A stretch of 64,000 nt of DNA from Bipolaris cookei. Taxonomy: Eukaryota; Ascomycota; Dothideomycetes; Pleosporales; Pleosporaceae. Below are positions 42,234 to 53,866 of the stretch, piece after piece; positions within the stretch are counted from its first letter, which is position 1, and each line of letters opens with the position of its first letter. Made by a program: the position numbers and the translations under genes. The notes under the pieces were generated by a model. The model was not told the origin of the DNA. It saw only the letters and a program-made list of their open reading frames with translations, and made no database searches. The stretch lies in contig NRSV01000001.1 of the NCBI GenBank assembly GCA_002286855.1, positions 720,276-784,275 of the forward strand, written 5' to 3'.

Positions 42234-44784
42234 ATGGCAGTCTCCATGCTACATGCTCCCTCGCGGGCATCGACGTCGTCGTCATCGTCCTTCATACCTG
42301 TCTCGCGCCAAAACACAATGTCGTCGCACGATGGCTCGCGCTCGGTGCGCCAATCCAAGCGCTACTCGGTCACGGCGCTGTACCTGTCCATGTCGGCAAA
42401 AGACAAGGAGCTGGAGATTGAGGATGACCTGGCTCGAGGTATGTTTGCCATATTCAAGTCTTTCCGTCTTGGTTCGCCGGCTAATTCGCAGTAGCACAGA
42501 AAGTATTGCGCGAATTAAAGGCAAAGATTTCGTCTCAGTCCAAAAAGAATTTTGTTCTGGAAAAGGATGTGCGATATCTTGACTCGCGGATAGCACTCCT
42601 CATCCAGAACCGCATGGCGTTGGAGGAGGTGCGTCTCCATGATTTTCCTTGTACACATGCTTGATGCTAACTATACGCGCAGCAAAACGAAGTTGCAGAC
42701 CATCTCGCAGACGGTCTTGAACTCCAAGAAGGATTCTTCCCAAATGACGAAAAGACACAAAAATATGGCAACCTGCTGTTTTTGCTCCAGTCCGAACCCC
42801 GGCACATTGCGCATTTGTGTCGCCTCGTTTCCATGGCGGAGATTGATGCGCTACTGCAGACAGTCATGTTCACAATTTACGGAAATCAGTACGAGAGCCG
42901 AGAAGAGCATTTGCTCTTGACCATGTTTCAGGTACGTTGCGCAACATGACTCTGGCAGATCATAACTAACCATGCTATAGTCTGTCCTTACATACCAGTT
43001 TGACAATACTCCAGACTATAGCTCACTTCTGCGCGCAAACACCCCCGTCTCGCGTATGATGACCACGTACACCCGGAGAGGACCTGGCCAGAGCTACCTC
43101 AAAGTAGTCCTACAGGATAGCATCAACTCGCTTATTGAGCTTAAGGATCTGGACCTGGAAATTAACCCCCTTAAAGTCTACGAGAAAATGGTCACTGAAC
43201 GCGAACTCCAAGGAACTTTGCCCCCGGATATGCCAAAGGGCGTCACAGCAGAGGAAGCTGCCGAGAACGAGACGGTGCAGAACATCATCCAACCTCGAGT
43301 TAACATGCTCATGGAGATTGCCAATAATTTTCTCACAACCATTATCAAAGGTCTCGAAGAGACACCTTACGGCATCCGGTGGATTTGCAAGCAGATTCGA
43401 AGTTTGTCGAGACGAAAGTATCCTGACGCCCAAGATCAGACGATTTGCACGCTCATTGGTGGCTTCTTTTTCTTGCGTTTTATTAACCCTGCTATTGTTA
43501 CTCCTAGATCATACATGCTCATTGATGTTCTGCCAGCGGAGAACCCCAAGCGGACGCTTACATACATTGCAAAGATGTTGCAGAATCTTGCAAACAAGCC
43601 ATCGTACGCAAAGGAACCTTACATGGTAAAACTGCAGCCTTTTATCCACCAAAACAAGGAGCGCATCAACAAGTTTTTGCTTGATCTGTGCGAAGTCCAA
43701 GATTTCTACGACACCTTGGAAATGGATAACTATGTTGCGTTGTCCAAGAAGGATCTTGAACTTTCTATTACACTCAATGAAGTGTATGCAACACACTCGC
43801 TCTTGGAGCGACATGCAGCGGAACTCGTAAGTTCAAGATGATTGTGGTAGCGGTTATTCATATGCTAATCATTTACAGGCAAAAGAAGATAGCTCGCATT
43901 TGGGTGTGATTCTTCAAGAGCTGGGACCGGCGCCTGCTCAACTTCCGCGAAAGGAGAACCGAGCCATTAATCTTCCATTGTTCAGCAAGTGGGAGACGCC
44001 TCTTGACGACCTCACAGCTGCGCTTGACATTACGCAAGAGGAGATTTTCTTCATGGAGGCCAAATCCACATTTGTCATGATTCTCCGTTCGCTGCCTGCA
44101 AACACATCAATCACGCGACGACCATTGAGACTGGACAAGATTGCCGAGGCGGCCGCCACGACGAAGAACGATTCAGTCATGGTCAAGAAGGGCATCCGCA
44201 GCATGGAGCTCTTGAGTCAGTTACAAGAATCTGGTGTGATTGACAAGGAAGACGGATTTTCTCTGCTCCGAGACGAAGTCGAACAAGAGCTTGTCCACCT
44301 GGGTTCGATGAAGGACAAGGTGATTGAGGAGACGAGGAAGCTCGAAGAGGTTTTCCGCACCATCCGCGATCACAATGGCTTCCTGGTCAGCCAGCTTGAC
44401 ACGTACAAGTCGTATCTTCACAACGTACGCAGTCAGTCTGAGGGCAAGATGAGGAAACAGCAAAAGCATCAAGTCCTGGGCCCGTACAAGTTTACTCACC
44501 AGCAGCTTGAGCGAGAGGGTGTGATTCAGAAGAGCAATGTTCCGGAGAATAGGAGAGCCAACATATACTTCAACTTCACGAGCCCGCTGCCCGGTACTTT
44601 TGTCATTTCGCTCCACTACAAGGGACGCAACCGTGGTCTGCTGGAGCTGGATCTCAAGCTGGACGATTTGTTGGAGATGCAGAAAGATAATCAGGAGGAC
44701 TTGGACCTGGAATACGTCCAGTTCAATGTGAGCAAGGTCCTGGTCCTCCTCAACAAGCGTTTCGCCCGAAAGAAGGGATGGTAG
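42234..44784 (+). CDS. gapA: Ras GTPase-activating protein (GapA / S. pombe Gap1 type)
   Basis: Five exons: 42234-42438, 42492-42628, 42683-42931, 42981-43826 and 43879-44784, 780 residues; every junction keeps the frame. It speeds GTP hydrolysis by Ras and so switches off Ras signalling at the membrane and at growing tips. After a Ser-rich start come a coiled coil (VLRELKAKISSQSKKNF) and NEVADHLADGLELQEGFFP. The RasGAP domain has the arginine-finger region SLLRANTPVSRMM, then NNFLTTIIKGLEETPYGIRW and FFFLRFINPAIVTP. The C-terminal RasGAP_C domain contains TPLDDLTAALDIT, GVIQKSNVPENRRANIYFNF and FARKKGW at the end. Layout and length match A. nidulans GapA and S. pombe Gap1 (an IQGAP-like RasGAP without IQ motifs). 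Confidence 0.92.
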
Positions 44785-46150
44785 ATTCGTCTTCTCCCCA
44801 GGCGACACACGTCACGAACCATGTACGATACCCCCGATTGCCACTACGTATTCCCCGCTGTTTGACGCCTCCTCCTCCCCACCCAACCACACCATCCTTA
44901 TGCTCTCCTTTTCGCCCTCCTCGGAGTACATTTCCCACGTCTACGAAACCATTGATCAGCATCTCGGCGCCGGAGTCCAGGAGTCGATTGTGCGCTTTTT
45001 GGAGGATACCCTCTGTGATCACGACGCGTCGTGTCGTATCGTCAGCTTGGGCGGTTTTGATCAGCCACTTACTTGTGGAGGGTCGTTGTAGTCTTGTTTG
45101 TTTTATTATGTTTTGAGAGGGCGGCATTTGCAAGCAGCCCTGCGTGTGTGTGTGTGTGTTTTGCAGAATCCTACACCTTCATAGTCTCTCGCTACTAATA
45201 CGCATGTTGCACACGCTTCGTGGGATGGCACCGAAGGGAGTCCGGGTACCCGAAAGGAATATTTTTTCATGTTATTAGTGTTTGTGGAACTTGAGTCCAT
45301 GGTTTGGGTTTCGGCAGGACCGACTTGATGGATTCTTTCTTGTTTCTATTTTGTTTTGTTTTTTAATTGCGCGAGCGATATCCAGATGTACGATACGAAA
45401 TACCATGGTGTCAGGCCAGCGTAGTTTCCAATGCGCTGTTATTTAATGCAATTGAGCTGCAAGGCTCTTGTTCGTTAGTCGAAATGACTGTCGTTGACAC
45501 ATGCATGAATGGGTTATGGTGTAGTGGGTGGTGGGGTGACTCAGAGCCAACTAACCAAGTACTAGACATTGGTGTCGTCGCCGTCGGTCTATATGTTGTC
45601 GGAGCGCCTGGTGGTGGGCCGATAACGGGCCATGGTGTGTCCACGGACCTTGCATACTCGCTACGTCACCTAGCGAGCCCACATGGCCGGCCATGGCAGG
45701 GTGCTGTCTAGGGCAGAGATGAAGGTGGATGTTGTTGATAAGAGATAAGGATTGGAGCCAGAGGTACAAGGTGAAGTTGCAGTTGCATGATGCTTCCCTC
45801 ATGTGTGCGCTCCTCATGCACTGAGCACGGGTGCCTGTCACACGTACACGCCGCCACTGCTGCTGCCCCGGACCGATCGTCAGGCGGAAGCAAGGTGGTG
45901 CTGTCTGATTGGCCCGCCGCCACGTCTCATCGCCGTATGGTTGGCGGAGTCAGACACAAGGCTGCGTCGACTACCAAGTCGCTCCACACTCCACCTTGCC
46001 TGTGCCTTTCTTCTTCCCTCTCTCTCTCACTCTCTCTCTTTCCATGATTGTGTGGATACTTCGGGCGTCTCTTTGCTAACAATTGCTACTGTCCCTTTTT
46101 ATCGGGTGTTACGGTTATATCTCTCGTCTTACTGCTGGGAACCCCCAAAC
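44785..46150. other. Intergenic region
   Basis: About 1.37 kb. It contains a (TG)n run near 45144-45160 and, before the next gene, a CTCT-rich leader (46010-46045). Open frames here (for example 45367-45711) look like chance. Confidence 0.5.
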
Positions 46151-46790
46151 ATGTCTTCGTCATCCAATGCTATTGCTATCCCCCGGCGCAAGGGCAAGCA
46201 CCCTGCAGCGTCTCGGCACTCGGTCGACTCATCGTCCTCGAGTGTTTCCACACCCAGCACGCCCAGCTACACTTCTTATTCTCGGAACTACCAGTTTACC
46301 CCGACTGAGAACCGCTTCTCCTATGGCTCCTATGGCAGCTCCGCTTCATCGTCGCCATCGAACAGCCCGCATTCGGTGAGCAGCATGAGGCGGAGAGAGA
46401 GTCTGATGAGTGCGACGTTTTCAAAGGCAGAGCATACAGTGATTAATGTTGGGGAGGAGGAATGTCCTCGTTTGGTATGAGCCCGCATTCTGCGACTACA
46501 ATCGTGTTTTGTTTCAAGCAGGACGACAGCTAACACCCCGCAGATTACTTGTGTGAAGGCTAGCCAGGGATTTGATTGGAATCAGGGTATGTCGCTCTCT
46601 CAGTACTACAGAAAGGCTGCGTCGAAGCAATTAGCTGTGGATGTGTTGCTAACTGCCTCTGTCTGCGTATCCAGAAATCTTCCTTCCGTCATACGCCGAT
46701 TACCACTTTGATGACCTCGAGTGTCGCCAGGATCCTGTACAGGATATTATACTCACGGACGAGGAGGTCAAGAACATGTTTCCGTCATAA
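46151..46790 (+). CDS. Small conserved-type fungal protein, unknown function
   Basis: Three exons: 46151-46474, 46544-46586 and 46675-46790 (69- and 88-base introns), 160 residues from MSSSSNAIAIPRRKGKHP. The N-terminal half is Ser/Tyr-rich and low-complexity (SSSSSVSTPSTPSYTSYS). A short motif follows (RRRESLMSATFSKAEHTVIN, EEECPRL-ITCVKASQGFDWNQ). The C-terminus is compact and acidic: EIFLPSYADYHFDDLECRQD then VQDIILTDEEVKNMFPS. Three short exons joining in frame into a sensible C-terminus support a real gene. I do not recognise the family. An open frame extends upstream to 45803, but the ATG at 46151 directly precedes the well-behaved coding sequence. Confidence 0.68.
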
Positions 46791-47408
46791 GCATGCTCTT
46801 AGCTGCACGGTAACTCGCAAGGCTGTGACAACAACACATACTGAGGTCTAGGGTTGAATAGTGGTGATAATAATTGGGTGGGTCTACTACGTATATGTTT
46901 TGGCATTCTTTTTTTTGGAAACGCGTTATTTGGGATTATGTTGACATTGAATTGGAATGGCGTTTGGCGCTGTTGTAGGCGCTGGGGGTGCATACTACAC
47001 GAGGGATTGGGTCACGGCGTTACAGGATGCTTCGCTCATTATCAATGAGTAATTTATAAACTCGAAGAATATACATAAACATTTATAAATCAAGCATTCA
47101 TATATACTTGAAGTACCCAGGCGCGTCCGCTATGCTATGTCACTGCACACTGCACACAGCACGTGAGGATCCAGGGTGCATTGGCCCATACCTCGGCACC
47201 TCCGGTCCCCTTATCGATTAGAGCGTGGTCGCCGCAAAACGTCGCGCAGCGCGATCCACATTCCACCGACCGCCAAACAAACAACATCACGAAAACTTAA
47301 AAGTCGGCAACAGCCATACACACCACTCTGCTTGCTATTCCCTACCAGTGCATCTCCTTCCAGCACATCCATACCTTCTACCTCTCCAACTCACACAATC
47401 GAGTCACC
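46791..47408. other. Intergenic region
   Basis: A 618-base stretch with the 3' flank of the small gene and the mis14 promoter with a CA/CT-rich leader. Nothing else recognised. Confidence 0.5.
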
Positions 47409-48107
47409 ATGGACTCCTCGCACCGCAAAATCGAACTCCAATCCCCCTCGGACCTCTCCTACCTCACATCGCAAATCCGCACCGCCGCCCGCCAAAAACT
47501 CGACCTGCACCTCCCGCCCGTCACATCCTCAACCGCCGAACCCGACGACCTGCGTCGCAGCGTCGAAGACCTCGTCGACGCGTTTGTCGCACAGGTCCTA
47601 CGCGGCATGCGGCAGAACATTAGTATAAACGGGCTTGATGTTGTGAGGGGCCCCGGCGCCGATGCCGATGCCGATGCCGATGCGATGGAAGGAATTGTAG
47701 GGGGGGAAGGAGAGGGAAAGACGGAAGTTGAAAGAGAAGAATTCGAGGCATTCGACGAGAAGCTCCGGACGAAACTGGGGGATGCGGTTGCGAGGCGCGA
47801 TGCGCTTATTGCGAAGATTAGTCAGCATCGCAGGACGACGCCCGCAGTGGCGGCAAAGGCGTTTGAAGAGCGGTTTGAGAGGGAGGAGGAGGAGATGCAG
47901 GGGAAATGGGTGGATGTTGAGGAGCGGGTGATGGAGTTGAGGGAGGGGGATGTGGCAGGGGTGGAGAGTGGGGTTAGGCAGGAGGAGGTGCAGAGGAATT
48001 GGGAGAGGGCGGTTGAGGGGTTGCAGCGGTTGAATAAGGGGTTGCCGGAGACGAGGGCAAGGTTGGAGAGGGCGGGGGATGTGGTGGGGTATTTGGAGGG
48101 GAAGTAA
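47409..48107 (+). CDS. mis14: Kinetochore protein Mis14/Nsl1
   Basis: A single exon of 232 residues. It is a subunit of the four-protein Mis12 (MIND) complex that links centromeric chromatin to the outer kinetochore. The start MDSSHRKIELQSPSDLSYLT is typical of the fungal family, followed by QKLDLHLPP and LRRSVEDLVDAFVAQVL. Two coiled-coil stretches (FEAFDEKLRTKLGDAVARRD; NWERAVEGLQRLNKGLPETR) follow. Between them lies an Ala-Asp repeat (GADADADADAMEG) coded by GCCGATGCCGAT repeats, and a Gly/Glu-rich linker. The third quarter is unusually purine-rich (GGAGGAGG), giving a Glu/Val-rich segment. Length fits the family. Confidence 0.85.
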   Translation: MDSSHRKIELQSPSDLSYLTSQIRTAARQKLDLHLPPVTSSTAEPDDLRRSVEDLVDAFVAQVLRGMRQNISINGLDVVRGPGADADADADAMEGIVGGEGEGKTEVEREEFEAFDEKLRTKLGDAVARRDALIAKISQHRRTTPAVAAKAFEERFEREEEEMQGKWVDVEERVMELREGDVAGVESGVRQEEVQRNWERAVEGLQRLNKGLPETRARLERAGDVVGYLEGK

Positions 48108-48302
48108 GACGTGTGTTTGTGTTTGTGTTTTTTTGGGGGGGGGAGAGGAGGGGGGCTGTGAGGTTGCATATTGGCGTTTTGATGGATTTGAGGATACCCG
48201 GAATGTAAATTTGTGTTTTCTTTCTTTCCTTTGAACGCATCTTCTTTAATCTTACTAAACCAATTCCTTTGAACTAGCTTCTCCCTCGCCCCCAGACAGG
48301 AC

Positions 48303-50167
48303 TCAAAACCGACTTATATCCCGCCCAAACACCCAATTCACAACCCAATAAACCGGCACAAGCACCTTATTCCGCAAACTCACCGTCCGCGTAATATACG
48401 CCCCCCGCCAAATAATCCACGCCACATACCCTTGCAGTCTCCCACCCCACTTCCCCCCGCCCTGGAACAAAGCATTCCAATTCCCAATATACGCCAGCGT
48501 GCCCAAGTCACGGTACGTAAAACCCTTGCCAGAATCCGCCAGCGATGATGATTTGTTCAGTTGCTTCGCGAGCCACACGGCTTTTTGACTGGCGACTTGC
48601 GCTGTGGCTGGGTAGTTTGTTGCGTCGATTGTGCCGCAGTCGCCTAGGGCGAAGACGTCTGGGTTTATTGCTTCTGTTTTCTCGACTGAATCTGAGGATG
48701 AGGGGTCTGCAGCGGGAACGAGTTTAACGCGGAGGTGGGGGTCTGTTATTATGGAACCGGATTTTGGGTCTTTTTTCACAGTCCATTGGATGGGGGGTGG
48801 AGAGGACGAGGAAAAAGAAGAAGAAGAAGAAGAAGAAGAAGAAGAAGAAGAAGAAAGGGTTATAAGGTTGGAGGGGGCGGAGCGGACGCTGGAGAGCGCG
48901 GTGTGGACGAAGGGGTTTTGCATTAGGCCCGTGCCTGTTTTTGGGGAGTGAAGTTGTTAGTAGAGTGGTTGAGGGGTGGGGGATGGAAGGACGTACTCCA
49001 TACGCACATGCCCACACCGATTTCGCCTTGTTCTTTGATCTTGAGAGTATAGAGGTGCGATTCTTGGACTGTTTCTGAATCACTCATTTCTACAGGTGCC
49101 CCGGCACGCAGCTCCTCAACGTGATGACTCGTTTTGATATCGATGCCTTCCCGCTTGAACTTTTGCATGGCGTAGTCGGCTAATTTCTTGTCAAACATAG
49201 GGAGAACCTTTTCTGCTACGTCATAGACAGTGATCTTGTGGTACTGGACGAGTTCTGGATACAGCTTCTTCAAGTCCTCGTTGATCAGGTCGTGGAGTTC
49301 AGCGCTGAACTCGATGCCTGTTGGTCCGCCGCCTACAACCGCAAAGTTTAGTAGTTGACGCTTCATGTCCATGGGCGTGGTGGGGAGAGCAGCGCCTTCA
49401 AAGCAGGCTAGGATACGGTTTCGGATTCTGCGTGCATCACCCACGTCTTTGAGGAAGAAGGCGTGCTCCTTGACGCCCGGTGTGCCAAACGTCTGGCTGT
49501 AGCAGCCCACGGTAACAATTAACTTGTCGTAATTCACATCGAACATTTTGCCCTCTTTGGTCTCCTGCTTCCTCTCAAGAGCTCTCTGCTCTGCGGTCTT
49601 TCCCGCATGTCGGTCAGTCGTCAGCGCTACACCTTGCTTTGGATCGTCAACCGCCTCTTCTATAGTAATGGTCCGATTCTTGAAATCCACATCATCAGCC
49701 CAGCCCTGCAGAAATTCCACTTTAGTCCTTCGGCTTCGGACGGGTTCTAGCGCAGTTCTGAATTCCAGTGTGCCTACTGCTGTAGAAGCAAGCAGGGGAG
49801 TAAAGGCAAAGTATGACCGGGGAGAAATGACAACAGTTTGATACTTTGAGGGGTCAAGAGCGCGGGCAACGGTGAAGCCTGCCCAGCCTGACCCAAGAAT
49901 GACTACACGTTCTCGGTCTAGATATTTCTTTGTCAGCATCGATGACGGGAGTGTGTAGTTGTAATGTAAGAGCGGTTGATGCATACTGTCTTTGTCTTGG
50001 TTCAATTGCTCCATCGTAATCTGCCTTTTCTGCTCCAAGCTCTTTCCACTTACCACAACACTACCAGCCCGACATGATGGTACCACTCGTGAGACGCCCG
50101 TTCTCGAGCTTATAGACACTAGTTTTCTGACGCCAGAAGGCAATTGGGGCAGGCGACTAGATAACAT
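48303..50167 (-). CDS. Mitochondrial alternative (type II) NADH dehydrogenase
   Basis: Exons: 50167-49987, 49917-48997 and 48934-48303, 577 residues (600 if the first intron is kept). It passes electrons from NADH to ubiquinone without pumping protons. The N-terminus looks like a mitochondrial presequence (MLSSRLPQLPSGVRKLVSIS). The FAD site is RVVILGSGWAGFTVARAL, the quinone-side FAFTPLLASTAVGTLEFR follows, and the NADH site is FAVVGGGPTGIEFSAEL. NPDVFALGDC marks the C-terminal FAD contact, and the Trp-rich end (YVAWIIWRGAYITRTVSLRNK) the membrane anchor. No EF-hand. An insert of ~14 Ser residues (48800-48855) comes from a GAA/TTC repeat. The matrix or intermembrane-space side cannot be decided. 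Confidence 0.9.
48797..48855. repeat. GAA/TTC microsatellite inside the NADH dehydrogenase coding region
   Basis: About 14 near-perfect GAA triplets on the plus strand, read on the minus strand as TCT/TTC-phase codons for a serine run in the second half of the protein. Confidence 0.88.
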
Positions 50168-50870
50168 GATTGTTATAATATGAAGATGCTTGATACGACT
50201 CGAAACGGAGTCTTGGTTGCATTATCTCTTATTGTACTGAACATTTTCCCTTTTTGAAATTTATTTAGGGGCCGTCTTGGACCAAGGACCGGGTACTTGC
50301 GGGTACGACGCGAAAATCGGCGACTATGACGTACTGTTGGTGCAAACTTGACGCGCCGAGCTCCTACCGATGTGCGACAATTAATACGAGAGTTCCACGT
50401 GCCATCCTCGGATAAAAAAAAGGACATGCTGATTGTATAAGATAAGAATGGTTTTGAATCTACGTCTCTCGGGGATGAACCATCACAGAGGCAAGGTATG
50501 AAATGCCACATCGAAAGGTCTGGGCAATCACACATCTCTAACAGCGGTCGAGATTCAACAAGATGAGATCAATGCGATAGCATGTTTGGGTTGTTGATTG
50601 ACTATGTACAGTCTTTCAAGATTCACAATGAAGTATGCATGCACATGTTGGAGCAAATTTCATTCGTGTTGCCCAAGAGGGTGCCGATGTTACACAGCGT
50701 ATATAAAGTATCAAATTGCCGTCGGACAACAAAAGGGGGTATCAAAGATGTAAAACTATATACAGGAAAAGAGAAAACGTCCTCCGGCTACGGAACTTTT
50801 TCAACTCCAACAAGATAAATAGCCTACTGCGATGCAATCAAATTTCCCTAAAAAGTCGACCAGACTGACT
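50168..50870. other. Intergenic: NADH dehydrogenase promoter and frq 3' flank
   Basis: About 700 bases between the two minus-strand genes. No gene found. Any antisense frq transcript (as in Neurospora qrf) would be expected to start around here, but the sequence does not show it. Confidence 0.5.
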
Positions 50871-53866
50871 TTAGATCTCTGCCTTTCTGGTCTTTGGGCT
50901 CTTCGTCGGTTGCGGGTTCGTCGAATCGCTGGTCCTAGCACGCTTCAATCTGATGGGACCAGATGCCATACTACTCGATCCACTTTGTCGACTAGCCCGG
51001 TTCTCTACTTGCGGGCCTTCACGGGCACCATCGACAGGACTGTTGAACCCACTTCCACCGCCTGCCGTCGCTGCCGAGCTGCCAGCAGGTATCTCCTCAG
51101 CGAGGCGATCTGCAAGTGCGGCGTCGTATTCACGCTCGCTCGCAATAACAGCATTGGGGTTTTGTAGGCGAGCAGTGGCCAGCAGGTCAACACTGCCATC
51201 GTCGCTATCTTCGTAATCAGAGTCTGGCGCTTCAGATTCATCTGAGCGGGCAGGCGCAATATTGAGAATTTGCATGGCTGTAGCCGGGCAATCAGAATCG
51301 GATTCGGGTTCAGATGAAGCGTCGGATGCAAATTCGGAATCGATATCGCCTGAGGAACAAGAGTCGAGGGGAAGGAAGGATGCAGGCGGTAGAGTCGAGT
51401 TAGGTAAATCCTTGCGCGATGTGGAAAGAATCTTCTCATGAATAACGCGTTGGGGACTGGACCGTGGAGACTCGGTTTCCATCGAGTCATACTCAGAACG
51501 GAGCGCATCTTGAACGGCCTTGGGATAAAAGCTTGTTCGGTGGCGAGCGGCGACGTGGGAAGGTACTATTGGTATTTGCGAGCGACGAACATGGATGGAG
51601 AAGTTGTCCTCAGGTTGTACACCACCAATACCAGAAGCCTCAAAGTCCATGACCTCCGGACTGGTGTTGCCACTGTTGTCCCTCAGGGCTTCTGGGGAAA
51701 AGCTTATGTTGTCTCCACTAGAGACGGTACGTGAACCATTGTTTGATTCAATCTCCATCATCAGGGTATCCAAGGGACCTCGGGGCTCAGAAAGTTCGGT
51801 GGCAGCATGGTTCAGCGATGCAGAGCTCGACTTTGCGCCCAGGGGCTGGTTAGTAATAGTTTGGTAATTACCGGGCATCGTGAGAAACGCCCCGTTGTTG
51901 TCACCACTAAGGTCAGTACAGAATTTGGCTTTGTTATAGAAAATCATGGGTCCATTCTCACGCCTTCTTGGCTTAGAAGAAGAGCTCTGCATAGCTGAGC
52001 TGCTGAATCCCGAAGAGTTGCCCGTCTGTTGCGGCTGGTGAGAATAGTTCGCCGAGGAATCAGCATCGAAGCCGTAGAAGTCATCCTCGTTGTCAGAATC
52101 TTCCTTGTGGAAGAACAGTGGCTTGTAAGCAAATTTGTTCTGTTCTCTCTCGCGCTGATAACGGGCCAATCGCCTTGCCTGCTCAGAGCTAGTGGGGTCA
52201 CTGCCGCTACCGCTATTTCCAGTCTTCATTCGCTTGAAGGGCGACAAAGATCCTGTCTCGTTGGGTGAGGCGTTGCTGTAGTGCTCCGATGAACTTTCGC
52301 CACTGTGTTGCGTGACCTCGCGACCGCCCTTCCATCGAATCTTGCGTCCATCACGAGAAATCTCAAGGTGACTGCTATACTCTTGTAGGGCATCCTTGAC
52401 AAACTCAGGAGTAACATTGAGGGTATGTAGTTGTGCCATGTTGATAAGTAAGTTGAGATATATCCAGCCATGGCCAAGTGGTGCTTCTCCAGAATTCATG
52501 TCTGGTGGGCTGAAACCGAGATGCCGGATGTAGCTCATGTTCTCGTTTGGTATCTGTGCACGATAAGGGTCCAAGTCCAGTGGACGGGTGGGTCGTTGAT
52601 CAGGAGAAGAACCTGAGCCAGCGAAATCATGTTCCTCAATGTGTAGGGCGGGTCGCAGTCCCTGGATGGCCTCGTTCTGGTTTACCTCGTCTTCGTCAGC
52701 TGGGCCACGGTCAGACATGATGCGAGCTTCGCGTTGGCCTTCTGGTCTGAAGTGTTGGCCAGTCGCTTCCCGTTGCTCGCGATCTGCCGTTGCTGCTGAC
52801 TGGGCAACCTCTTGCTGTTGCATTGGCTGCGGATGTGATCCGGGCGCTGATCGCTTGCCAGCAAATATTTGCTCCAAGCGCTGGACGACCATTTTCTTTT
52901 TCGACTTCTCAGTCATTGGAACGCTTTTGGTATTCGGCATCAAACCCATTGGGATGTCATGGAGGTATGATTGAATGCTCTGTTGCTGGCGGCTGTATGC
53001 TGACCGGGTCATCTTACGATCCTTTTCTTGATTTGAGGCTCCCGCCGAGTTTTGACCAGATACTGACATGGACGCATAGCCAGACTCGGCAAACCGTGAT
53101 GTTGACGAAGAGGTGTTGTGGGTCTCGAGTGCTGGAGTATAGGCCGCCGACACGCGCGCGTAGTCAGCTGTGGTTCCGTCGTCGAGCTCAGAAGCAAATT
53201 TGCGCAGTGTCTCTTCCAGCTCTTTCTTCTTGTGATCAGGCAGGCCGTGGAACCTGACTTCGAATAGCTTCTCGTCCTGCAGATGAGCATCGTAGAGCTT
53301 CTCGTACTTCTTGAGCCTCTGTTTAAGACGCTTGTTTGCTACGGTCAGGTCGTCGATGACGCTTCGAAAATCTTCGGTACTGCTGCCGTCGGTACCTATA
53401 TGGCCTAAGCTGGGACGGTATGGCATTGCTGAGTTTGTAATATTGGAATGGGAGTGGTCGGGTGGTGTGTCGGACGAAGAGGAGTTGCGGAGGAAAAAAG
53501 GCGGCTCATCTACAACATGACGATTAGTAGTGTTCCATCGACTCGAGGACTTAGACACAACCCACTGTCAACAAAAGTAGACTTGCTTTGTTTGGCGCTG
53601 TTATTCGTCTTCTCGAACCATTGTCCGGCGTCACTGCTCTCTCCGGAGCTATTCTTGAGCGAGGTAAGCTGCGGCGACACACTCGACGGCGGGTTGGCCT
53701 TGTCGCTGGCCAGGGTTGGCGAGCTACGGCTCGTATTCCGTTCCTTGGGTTGTAGGCCCGATGCCGAGGCTGGAGGGCTGTGTCGGAGGGAGACGGACTT
53801 GTGGGCGGGGGGGCGGCGAGGGTGGTTCATGACAGGCTTGGGTATGGTGCCTGGAGGATCGTTCAT
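50871..53866 (-). CDS. frq: Circadian clock protein FREQUENCY
   Basis: Two exons: 53866-53566 and 53509-50871 (56-base intron GTGGGT..TTGTAG), 979 residues from MNDPPGTIPKPVMNHPRRPP; Neurospora FRQ has 989. It is the negative element of the fungal clock: it binds FRH and casein kinase 1 and inhibits the White Collar complex. N-terminal landmarks are SVSLRHSPPAS, GESSDAGQWFEKTNNSAKQ and, across the splice, FVDNEPPFFLRNSSSSD. The coiled coil is RSVIDDLTVANKRLKQRLKK, followed by LYDAHLQDEKLFEVRFHGLP. Farther on are Ser/Asp-rich PEST-like stretches (DSDYEDSDDGSVDLLATARL) and a basic C-terminal tail (KRARTSDS..KSPKTRKAEI). A second in-frame ATG lies at 53830. The frame stays open upstream to 54256, so a longer form is possible. 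Confidence 0.93.

Noticed and set aside
45803..46150. In-frame 5' extension of the small gene at 46151
   Set aside because: Composition is leader-like (CTCTCTC runs) and the frame passes through no conserved sequence.
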